From UBA5951 sp012269555 (lineage in GTDB: Bacteria > Pseudomonadota > Alphaproteobacteria > Puniceispirillales > Puniceispirillaceae): 19,649 nucleotides of DNA. The stretch lies in the NCBI GenBank assembly GCA_038147755.1, contig JAYQTS010000018.1, positions 1-19,649 of the forward strand, given 5' to 3'. Below are positions 1-6,962 of the stretch, piece by piece; position 1 is the stretch's first letter, and each line of letters starts with the position of its first letter. The notes beneath the pieces are model-generated. The model was not told where the DNA came from. It did no database searches and saw nothing but the letters and a program-made list of their open reading frames with translations. A program made the translations under genes and the position numbers.

Positions 1-255
1 TTTTTGTTCATCTTCTGGACTATGCACAAGAAGAACGTCACCATCACAATTGCGAGCATTTTTTATTGCCGCACCTGTTCCAACAGCAACTACGTTAACC
101 TTTATCCCTGAGTCTGCCGTAAAAAGTGGAAGAATAAAATCATAGAAGCCAGAATTTTTGGTTGAAGTTGTTGATTGAACTAAAATGGATTTATCTGAGG
201 CTAGTAAAATCGTTGGTATTAAAATCAATAGGATAAGGTAAGCGATTAAATTCAT
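1..255 (-). CDS. tupA: Tungstate-type ABC transporter substrate-binding protein, 5' part (TupA-like)
   Basis: Only the first 85 codons lie in the window; the frame is open to the left edge. The product starts with a hydrophobic stretch (MNLIAYLILLILIPTILLA) that looks like a Sec signal peptide ending near residue 19. It continues into a mature N-terminus, ILVQSTTSTKNSGFYDFILP, then a GIKVNVVAVGTGAAIKNA segment and a GDVLLVHSPEDE segment. The TTSTxNSG, VVAVGTGxA and D(V)xLVH motifs are those of the TupA family, periplasmic binding proteins for tungstate that feed a TupBC ABC transporter. Molybdate or another oxyanion is possible. The ATG at 255-253 is the only plausible start; no clear Shine-Dalgarno sequence precedes it. 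It is divergent from the amine-catabolism genes to the right. Confidence 0.85.
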   Translation of the reverse strand, partial: MNLIAYLILLILIPTILLASDKSILVQSTTSTKNSGFYDFILPLFTADSGIKVNVVAVGTGAAIKNARNCDGDVLLVHSPEDEQK

Positions 256-359
256 TTATTTTTTATTTTCTAAAATATGGAGAGTTATCATAAAATAACA
301 TTAAAAAAATAATCAACAGAAATTTTTTAAACAGGATGTTATGAATATAAATTATATGT

Positions 360-385
360 TTTAACCACTAAATTATGTGGTTAAA
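360..385. repeat. Perfect 9-bp inverted repeat, candidate operator
   Basis: TTTAACCAC at 360-368 is mirrored exactly by GTGGTTAAA at 377-385 around an 8-nt spacer. It sits in the 261-bp control region between divergent tupA and the first glutamine-synthetase-like gene, about 130 nt from either start. Neither arm is followed by a T-run, so it reads better as a dimeric-regulator binding site than as a terminator. No regulator gene is adjacent. The rest of 256-516 is AT-rich and holds no ORF that I can support. Confidence 0.45.
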
Positions 386-470
386 TTTGCAGGAGTAAGT
401 AGACTTAGACTATAATTTTGTTCACAAGTTGCATATAGCAATTATAGGCAAAAATAATATCCAATTTTTA

Positions 471-476
471 TATAAT
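471..476 (+). promoter_or_regulatory. Possible -10 box upstream of the first GS-like gene
   Basis: A perfect TATAAT lies 40 nt before the ATG at 517, in the right place for a promoter of the GS-like/ureohydrolase pair. I could not find a good -35 hexamer at 16-18 nt spacing, so in such AT-rich DNA this may be chance. Confidence 0.22.
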
Positions 477-516
477 TTAATAAAGTTTGCCAAATAAATG
501 GGTTCAGTGAAGTTTG

Positions 517-1773
517 ATGATAAAAAATGATCCAAAAAATACTAAATCAATTATGTCTGAAATTGACCATATTCAGGCGGGTATTTTTGATATAAATGGC
601 ATAATGCGTGGCAAAGATTGCCCCCGTCGGATTATCAAAAATTATAGATAAGGGGATACAAATACCCTTATCGGCCCAAAATATTGATATTAATGGGGAG
701 GATATAGCTAATAGCAGATTTGTTTTCGAAACCGGAGATAAAGATGGAACAGCTATTAGTCAGGGTGCACCGTTAGTGTTTTTAAATCATTTGCCCAAAC
801 CTGTTTTGTTAATGCCGTTAAGTTTTACTCTCAACAATGGTCAGCCATTTGAGGGTTGCCCAAGGGCTTTTCTAAAATCTGTATTAAATAAGGCGAATGA
901 GAAAAAGTTAATTTTTAGGTTTGGTATAGAGCTAGAATTTTCCATTTTCTCGGATATTGACTCAGCGCCTATTTTTTCAAAACCTCAATTACTTTCTTTA
1001 TCAGCTTTGGATTCAATAGATTACTTTTTGCAAGATGTTAATAGAATTATAGACCAACTTGATATTAAGATTGAATCTATCCTATCAGAAGCCGGAATAG
1101 GACAGATTGAAATTGTATTAGCACCCTGTTTGGATCTATGTCATTTAGCAGATGCTATTCTTATTTTAAGACATAGTTTGACTGCATTTGCGTTAGCGAA
1201 GGGGATGTCTGTCTCTTTTAGGGCAAAACCGGAGAAATACCTGTCAGGCAATGGATTGCATTGCCACATTTCAATGGGGACAAACAGTCAGAAAATTTAT
1301 TTTCAAAAGATAAAGCCGTTTTTAATGCTGCCATAGCTTCTGTGGTAGATTTATTAGAGCCTGCAGCGGCTATTTTGGCACCACATCCGAATTCTTATGA
1401 TAGGTTGCAGGAATATAGTCATGCACCTGTAAATATTGGATGGGGGTACGACAATCGAACCTTGGCTGTGCGGATTCCAAACTCTCCCAATAATGCAAAA
1501 AGATTGGAGTTGAGAGTGCCAGGAGCTGACAGCAATCCATATTTTCTTTTTGCAATTTTGATATCGGCTATATTAAACGGTTTAGAGGAGATGTTAGAGC
1601 CACCATCCCCAGTTTTGGGCAATGGTTATGAGGCTAATTTAAAGAGGTTGCCGCACGATCTTCGTACGGCTATATCTCTATTTGAGAAATCAGAAAAAAT
1701 TCGAAAACTGATACCCCCGACGTTGAGAGAAATGTTTATTGCCACTAAAAAGCAGGAAATAAAGATGGTATAA
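517..1773 (+). pseudogene. Glutamine-synthetase-like gamma-glutamyl-amine ligase, three frameshifts
   Basis: Read across three one-base losses, this is a full GS-family protein of about 418 residues. The N-terminal frame opens at ATG 517 (ATG 553 is the alternative) and ends in IFDINGIMRGK. At about 613-616 an A seems lost, after which RLPPSDYQKL reads; at about 645 another base is lost, giving IDKGIQIPLSA; at the G run 1276-1279 a third loss moves on to DKQSENLFSKDKAVF. Preserved family marks are ELEF, EAGIGQIEI (metal/substrate glutamates), GNGLHCHIS, NSYDR, GWGYDNRT and RVPGADSNPY. The family joins glutamate or a related acid to ammonia or an amine using ATP; the cluster suggests an amine such as putrescine. 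It is divergent from the second ligase at 5587, so not a recent tandem copy. The speB-like gene follows 13 nt downstream, implying one operon. Whether the lesions are real or consensus errors is unresolved. Confidence 0.8.
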
Positions 1774-1786
1774 TCAGGAGAAATTT

Positions 1787-2755
1787 ATGGCTAATGATAA
1801 GAAAAACAATGCAATACCTGAACTATTATCTGACCAGTCTTGGCGCAATTCTGATTTAGATAAGCGATTTTTTGAACCAACATATTCTGGTGCAATGAGT
1901 CTATTGAGGCGTCCTTATTCAGTTGCATTTGATGAAGCAGATATCGTCGTTGCTGGTATACCGTTTGATAATGCAACCACATTTCGTCCTGGGTGTAGAT
2001 TAGGGCCAAGATCCGTAAGAGCAGCCTCCGTTCAACTAGCAGAATTGCCGTCATTCCCTTTTGGTTTTGATCCTTTTTCTATTTTGAAAGTTATAGATTC
2101 TGGTGATTTTTTGCTAAACCCTCATAACCCAGAGACAATTATCTCAGATATTTATAAACAAGCAATATCAATCATTAGCTCTGGGGCATCCTTGCTTTCT
2201 ATTGGCGGTGACCATTTTGTAACTTATCCTCTATTAAAGGCTCATGCGGAAATATATGGGCCTATATCATTACTTCAATTTGATGCGCATTGTGATACAT
2301 GGAAGTCATTCGGAGAGCTTGATCATGGTACGATGATTCTTCGTGCGATAGAGGAAGGGCTTATAGATGTTGAAAATTCAATTCAGGTAGGGATAAGAAC
2401 TCATAATGATTTTGATGTTGGAATAAAACAAATAACTTCACCTCAAATTCATGAAATTGGTTTACCTGCTGTTGTTGAGTTAATACTAAATCATCTGAAA
2501 GGTAGGAAGGTTTATCTGAGTTTTGATATAGATGTATTAGACCCTGCTTTTGCTCCTGGCACAGGAACTCCTGTTTCTGGTGGAATAGCAAGTTGGCAGG
2601 CACTATCAATTATTCGCAGTCTTGAGCCATTAAACATGATAGGATTTGATATTGTAGAGGTAAGCCCTCCATTTGATCATGCAGAAATCACTTCAATCGC
2701 TGCTGCGACAATTTTGCATGACTGGATTTGTGTAAAAGCACTTCAAAAGAGTTAA
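1787..2755 (+). CDS. speB: Agmatinase-family ureohydrolase
   Basis: This 322-residue protein is full length for the arginase/agmatinase family, which hydrolyses guanidino compounds to urea plus an amine using two Mn2+ ions. All three metal motifs are present: GGDHF (His143), DAHCD (Asp166-Asp170) and DIDVLDP (Asp247, Asp249, Asp252), followed by PGTGTPVSGG. The start has a good Shine-Dalgarno (AGGAGA, about 7 nt before ATG). It lies 13 nt behind the GS-like gene, so the two are probably co-transcribed. Agmatine giving putrescine fits the neighbouring putrescine genes, but guanidinobutyrase and guanidinopropionase share this fold and motifs, so the substrate is inferred. Its stop codon overlaps the stop of the convergent oxidoreductase within one palindromic TTAA (2752-2755). 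Confidence 0.88.
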   Translation: MANDKKNNAIPELLSDQSWRNSDLDKRFFEPTYSGAMSLLRRPYSVAFDEADIVVAGIPFDNATTFRPGCRLGPRSVRAASVQLAELPSFPFGFDPFSILKVIDSGDFLLNPHNPETIISDIYKQAISIISSGASLLSIGGDHFVTYPLLKAHAEIYGPISLLQFDAHCDTWKSFGELDHGTMILRAIEEGLIDVENSIQVGIRTHNDFDVGIKQITSPQIHEIGLPAVVELILNHLKGRKVYLSFDIDVLDPAFAPGTGTPVSGGIASWQALSIIRSLEPLNMIGFDIVEVSPPFDHAEITSIAAATILHDWICVKALQKS

Positions 2756-4077
2756 ATATGAAAATAATCTCTCATTTTATACCATCCCATGCCAAGAGCT
2801 AAAATAGGCGTCCGCAATGGACCTCCAGGAAATGGAAGATGCAGGATTTTAGTAAGCTGGTTAAATCTATCTTTTTTTCCACTGACTGCGTCACTTAGTA
2901 TATTTCCTGCAACACCAGAAAACGCAACTCCGTGTCCTGAATATCCTTGTACGTAAATCGCACTATCTGAAATTCTACCAAAATGTGGTAGACGATTAAC
3001 AGTAATTCCTATTCTTCCAGACCAAGCCTGTTGAATTTTCTTATGCATTAAATCTGGAAACACGGCTCTCATCCTTTTTTTTAAATCTTTCTCAACATTT
3101 ATTGGATCTGTGTTCAAGTAGCTTGCACGCCCCCCAAAAATCATTCTATTCTGCTTATCAATTCGAAAATAGTTTAATGCTGTATTCCCATCTGCAATTG
3201 CAGCTCTAGAAGGAATTGCACTTTCTATTTCTGTATTGTTAAGAGGTTCAGTTGCCATAACCGATGAAGTAACTGGTGCTATTTTCCCACGCATATTTTT
3301 CGGAGAAACAGCACCAAGATAAGCATTGCCGCATATAACGAGTTGTTCTGCTATAACGCTATGACCTTGTTTTGTGATTAATTTATTCTTGTTATTTGCA
3401 GTCTGTATCGAGAAAATTGAGCTATTTGTATAAATTTTAGCACCAGCAATCGACGCTGCTTTTGATAGGCCAATTAGATATTTGAGAGGGTGAAGATGCC
3501 CACTTCCGGCATCATACAATCCTCCTATATAGGCATCAGAACAAATATAATTAAACAACGAGGATTTATTATTTAAAGCAAGAAGATGATTATATCCATG
3601 TGCTTCAAAACTCTTTTGATAGGCCTCTAATTCTCGCATATGACCTTTGTGTATCGCAGTGTGTACATATCCCCAATGAACATCGCATTCTATTTTATAT
3701 TTTTTTATTCTCTCTTTTACAAGATTAGGACCCTCAAGCCCTGCTTGCCACATATCTTCTTTAAATTCAGGATCTATATATTTTGAGAGTTTCTCAAAAC
3801 TTGATGACCATCCTTGACAAATTTGGCCTCCATTTCGACCTGAGCCGCCATCACCGATATTTCCAGCTTCAAACAGGCATACATCAAATCCTTTCTCACA
3901 AAGAGATAAAGCTGTTGAAATTCCAGTAAGTCCACCGCCTATAATTGCCACACTACATCTTATGTCTTTATTTAGCTGGCCGAGGAACTTTGGAGGCGAA
4001 ATATCTAGCTGATAAATTGATTTAGAAATATGGCTAATTGACATTTTGGATAAACTTTTAGCATTGTTAGGTTTCAA
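2752..4077 (-). CDS. puuB: FAD-dependent amine oxidoreductase, gamma-glutamylputrescine oxidase-like
   Basis: The 441-residue product is a DAO/GlpO-type flavoprotein. Near residue 45 is the Rossmann motif AIIGGGLTGISTALSL with a downstream acidic residue (LFEAG), then the SGRNGGQ motif typical of the PuuB/OrdL group. The C-terminal half has WSGRIGITVNRLPHFG and YVQGYSGHGVAFSGVAG, the FAD-binding end of the family. PuuB oxidises gamma-glutamylputrescine to the aldehyde with release of ammonia and H2O2. The presence of PuuA-like ligases nearby supports that role, but oxidation of another amine or amino acid is possible. The longest frame starts at TTG 4077; ATG 4044 (MSISHIS) is an equally possible start, and neither has a strong ribosome site. 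It is divergent from the aminotransferase across 142 bp and convergent with the ureohydrolase. Confidence 0.82.
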   Translation of the reverse strand: MKPNNAKSLSKMSISHISKSIYQLDISPPKFLGQLNKDIRCSVAIIGGGLTGISTALSLCEKGFDVCLFEAGNIGDGGSGRNGGQICQGWSSSFEKLSKYIDPEFKEDMWQAGLEGPNLVKERIKKYKIECDVHWGYVHTAIHKGHMRELEAYQKSFEAHGYNHLLALNNKSSLFNYICSDAYIGGLYDAGSGHLHPLKYLIGLSKAASIAGAKIYTNSSIFSIQTANNKNKLITKQGHSVIAEQLVICGNAYLGAVSPKNMRGKIAPVTSSVMATEPLNNTEIESAIPSRAAIADGNTALNYFRIDKQNRMIFGGRASYLNTDPINVEKDLKKRMRAVFPDLMHKKIQQAWSGRIGITVNRLPHFGRISDSAIYVQGYSGHGVAFSGVAGNILSDAVSGKKDRFNQLTKILHLPFPGGPLRTPILALGMGWYKMRDYFHI

Positions 4078-4160
4078 ATTTCTTTAAAGCATTTCATTAG
4101 ATAGTATATACTTAAATTACATATTAAAAGTGAGTGTTAATAAAAAAGTATTTTATAAAA

Positions 4161-4185
4161 AGCCGTTATCATGACTTTATCGGCT
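4161..4185. repeat. Imperfect inverted repeat between puuB-like and spuC-like genes
   Basis: AGCCGTTA (4161-4168) faces TATCGGCT (4178-4185), with 7 of 8 positions complementary and a 9-nt spacer. It lies in the 142-bp divergent promoter region, 35 nt before the aminotransferase start, where a repressor or activator for both transcripts could bind. It could also be a small hairpin in the leader. No T-run follows, so a terminator is unlikely. Confidence 0.35.
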
Positions 4186-4219
4186 GTAAAATAACAAGTA
4201 TGGGAAGGGATGGTGCTTT

Positions 4220-5575
4220 GTGTCAAATCAAGAAGATATTCAGCGTTTTGAAGAACAACATCATTTACCACCATTTTCCGATTTTAAAACTCTAAAAAAG
4301 GAAGGCACACGTATTATAACTCATGCGCAAGGCCATGTTATATTTGATAATAATGGAAATGCAATTTTAGATGCAATGGCGGGCTTATGGTGTGTAAATG
4401 TTGGTTATGGCAGAGAAGAGCTAGTAAATGCTGCAACCGAACAAATGAAAAAATTACCGTATTATAACAGTTTTTTCAAGACTAGCAATGAGCCAGTAGC
4501 GAGGCTTTCAGCAAAACTTGCTTCGATTTCCCCTAAACATTTAAATCATGTAATTTATGCAAATTCTGGGTCAGAAGCAAATGATACTATCATCCGTCTT
4601 GTACGACATTATTGGAATTTAAAAGGCCATCCTGAAAAAAGGGTAATTATTGGACGTGATTATGGCTATCATGGCTCTACTATCATGGCAGCTAGTATGG
4701 GTGGGATGAAAGCAATGCACGAGCAATCTGCTAGTGAAGCAGATTTTGAGCATATAAGGCCCCCTTATGGTTTTTTATACCAAGGAAACCAGTCAGAGGC
4801 ACAGTTTGCTGAGAGCTCTGCGCGCCATTTAGAAGAAAAAATTCATGAAGTTGGTGCAGATAAAATCGCAGCTTTTATCGCAGAACCAGTGCAAGGTGCT
4901 GGAGGAGTTATTATTCCTCCAAAGGGCTATTTTGATCATATTCAGAATATCTGTGCTAAATTTGATATTTTATTTATTGTAGATGAGGTGATCACTGGAT
5001 TTGGTCGAACTGGAAATTGGTTTGCAAGTCAAACAATGGATTTAAAACCTGATCTAATAACTTTGGCAAAGGGTCTTACTTCAGGTTATATGCCAATGTC
5101 TGCTGTTATGGTAAGCGATAAAATTGCTAATTACCTAATTGATGAAGGTGGAGAATTTTTTCATGGATTTACTTATTCAGGGCACCCTGTCTCTGCTGCT
5201 GTTGCGCTTGCTAATATTAAACTGATTGAGGAAGAGGGGCTAATTCGTCATGTCCGGGACATTACCGCACCTTATCTCGCAAAAGAAATTAAAAGGCTAG
5301 ATAGCCATCCCTTAGTAGGAGAAACACGCAGTTTTGGATTACTTGCATGCGTAGAACTTGTAAAGCATAAGTCTGGACCTGTTTTATTTGATCCTATTGG
5401 CGAGATAGGTATGAGGTGCCGAGACCACGCTATTAATAGTGGCTTGATGGTGCGTGCTGTGCGTGATGGGATGATTTTATCGCCGCCATTAAGCTTTAAA
5501 ACAGAAGATATTGATATAACAATTGAAAAATTAAATCAGGCATTAGATGACACATATACAGAACTCAAAAAGTGA
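4220..5575 (+). CDS. spuC: Putrescine:pyruvate-type class III aminotransferase (SpuC-like)
   Basis: A 451-residue PLP enzyme of the omega-aminotransferase class. The N-terminus (HHLPPFSDFKTL, then LDAMAGLWCVNVGYGREELV) is very like the SpuC proteins that I know from Pseudomonas. PLP-binding features are SGSEAND, the YHGST loop, DEVITGFGRTG (Asp255) and the Schiff-base lysine in LAKGLTSGY (Lys284), followed by HGFTYSGHPVSAA. SpuC transfers the amino group of putrescine to pyruvate, giving 4-aminobutanal and alanine; related enzymes use other diamines, beta-alanine or taurine. Translation starts at GTG 4220, preceded by the purine-rich GGGAAGGGA at 4202-4210; the ATG at 4210 is out of frame. 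The ligase gene follows after 11 nt, so the two form an operon. Confidence 0.88.
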   Translation: MSNQEDIQRFEEQHHLPPFSDFKTLKKEGTRIITHAQGHVIFDNNGNAILDAMAGLWCVNVGYGREELVNAATEQMKKLPYYNSFFKTSNEPVARLSAKLASISPKHLNHVIYANSGSEANDTIIRLVRHYWNLKGHPEKRVIIGRDYGYHGSTIMAASMGGMKAMHEQSASEADFEHIRPPYGFLYQGNQSEAQFAESSARHLEEKIHEVGADKIAAFIAEPVQGAGGVIIPPKGYFDHIQNICAKFDILFIVDEVITGFGRTGNWFASQTMDLKPDLITLAKGLTSGYMPMSAVMVSDKIANYLIDEGGEFFHGFTYSGHPVSAAVALANIKLIEEEGLIRHVRDITAPYLAKEIKRLDSHPLVGETRSFGLLACVELVKHKSGPVLFDPIGEIGMRCRDHAINSGLMVRAVRDGMILSPPLSFKTEDIDITIEKLNQALDDTYTELKK

Positions 5576-5586
5576 GCACCTAAATT

Positions 5587-6927
5587 ATGACCCAAAAACT
5601 AAATAAATGGCTGTCGGATCGCAGTATTACAGAAGTTGAATGTTTGGTTCCAGATATAGCTGGTATTCCGAGAGGTAAGATTCTACCAGCAGACAAATAT
5701 AATAAAGTTCTAAGAGGAAGCGGTCTTCGTCTTCCAGAATATGTGTTTGGACAGACCGTAACAGGTGATTATCATGACTCAGTTGTATTAAATGCTGCGG
5801 TAGGTGATGTAGTTCTAAAACCTGATGAAAATGCTGCTTATTTAGTGCCATGGTATTCAGAACCTACCGCTCAGATCATCCATGATGCTTTTTACTTAGA
5901 TAATACTGAAGTCACGGTCGCCCCACGCGCGGTTTTAAAGCGTGTTATTCGCGCACTCAATGATAGAGGGTTGTCTGCGATAGTCGCACCAGAGCTTGAG
6001 TTTTTCCTTGTATCACAAAGTTCAGATCCCGATCACCCACTGAAAACACCACCTGGTAGGTCTGGAAGAGCCGAAACAGGAAAACAAGCTTATGGTATTG
6101 ATGCAGTCAATGATTTCGATCCTTTTTTCGAAGATGTTTACGACCATTGTGAAACTATGGGGCTTGATATTGATACACTTGTTCATGAGGGTGGCGCAGC
6201 TCAAATGGAAATTAATTTTAATCATGGAGAGGCATTAACGCTGGCAGACCAAGCATTGATTTTTAAAAGAACTGTGAGACAGACAGCACTAAATCATCAT
6301 ATTCATGCAACCTTTATGGCAAAACCTATGCATTACCAACCAGGCTCATCAATGCATCTGCATTGTTCCATTTGTGACTTAAAAAATGGTCAAAATATGT
6401 TTTCTAATTCGAGTGGTGAAGATACAGAAACGTTTCGGCATGCTCTTGGAGGATTGCAGCGCTATCTTGCTGGAGGGATGGCACTAATGGCACCCTATGT
6501 AAATAGTTATAGAAGATTTATTACGACTTATGATGCACCTGCAAATGTTGCATGGGGAGTTGATAATCGAACTGTGGGACTGAGGGTTCCTGCTGGTGAT
6601 TATCGCAGTAGGCGCATCGAGAATAGAATTCCTGGTGCAGATACAAACCCATATTTATCGATTGCCTTAACATTTGCTTGTATTCTTCTTGGTATTGAAG
6701 AAAAGATAGAGCCTGCGAAGCCAATGGTAAAAGAGTCAGATAATTTGCACACATTACCTCGAAATCTTGATATGGCTCTTGATAGTTTAGATAAAGCTAA
6801 AAAACTTAAAGAAGTGCTCGGACTTGACTTTATATCTGTGTTTAACGAAGTTAAACGTGCTGAAGCTGAGGCATTTTTAAAAGTTATCTCTCCATGGGAA
6901 AGGGAATATCTGCTTTTAAATGTTTAA
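5587..6927 (+). CDS. puuA: Gamma-glutamyl-amine ligase, glutamine synthetase family (PuuA-like)
   Basis: This intact 446-residue protein has the full GS catalytic set: ELEFF (Glu136, Glu138), EGGAAQMEI (Glu201, Glu208), SSMHLHCS (His257), NSYRRF, WGVDNRT and RIPGADTNPY. The length and the N-terminal form (VPDIAGIPRGKILP) match PuuA/GlnA-like ligases rather than the longer housekeeping GlnA. PuuA joins glutamate to putrescine with ATP, making gamma-glutamylputrescine, the substrate of PuuB. The gene starts 11 nt after the aminotransferase stop, without a strong Shine-Dalgarno, so translation is probably coupled. It is a divergent paralogue of the broken GS-like gene at 517-1773. The exact amine (putrescine, spermidine, ethanolamine or another) cannot be read from sequence. 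Confidence 0.85.
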   Translation: MTQKLNKWLSDRSITEVECLVPDIAGIPRGKILPADKYNKVLRGSGLRLPEYVFGQTVTGDYHDSVVLNAAVGDVVLKPDENAAYLVPWYSEPTAQIIHDAFYLDNTEVTVAPRAVLKRVIRALNDRGLSAIVAPELEFFLVSQSSDPDHPLKTPPGRSGRAETGKQAYGIDAVNDFDPFFEDVYDHCETMGLDIDTLVHEGGAAQMEINFNHGEALTLADQALIFKRTVRQTALNHHIHATFMAKPMHYQPGSSMHLHCSICDLKNGQNMFSNSSGEDTETFRHALGGLQRYLAGGMALMAPYVNSYRRFITTYDAPANVAWGVDNRTVGLRVPAGDYRSRRIENRIPGADTNPYLSIALTFACILLGIEEKIEPAKPMVKESDNLHTLPRNLDMALDSLDKAKKLKEVLGLDFISVFNEVKRAEAEAFLKVISPWEREYLLLNV

Positions 6928-6962
6928 AATAATAGAGCCATTTATGAGTTCAGGGATTGGCT

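Noticed and set aside
6936..6962. Possible bidirectional terminator between puuA-like and acyl-CoA synthetase genes
   Set aside because: Only a 5-bp stem (AGCCA/TGGCT) with a 16-18-nt loop and no real T-run; too weak to support.
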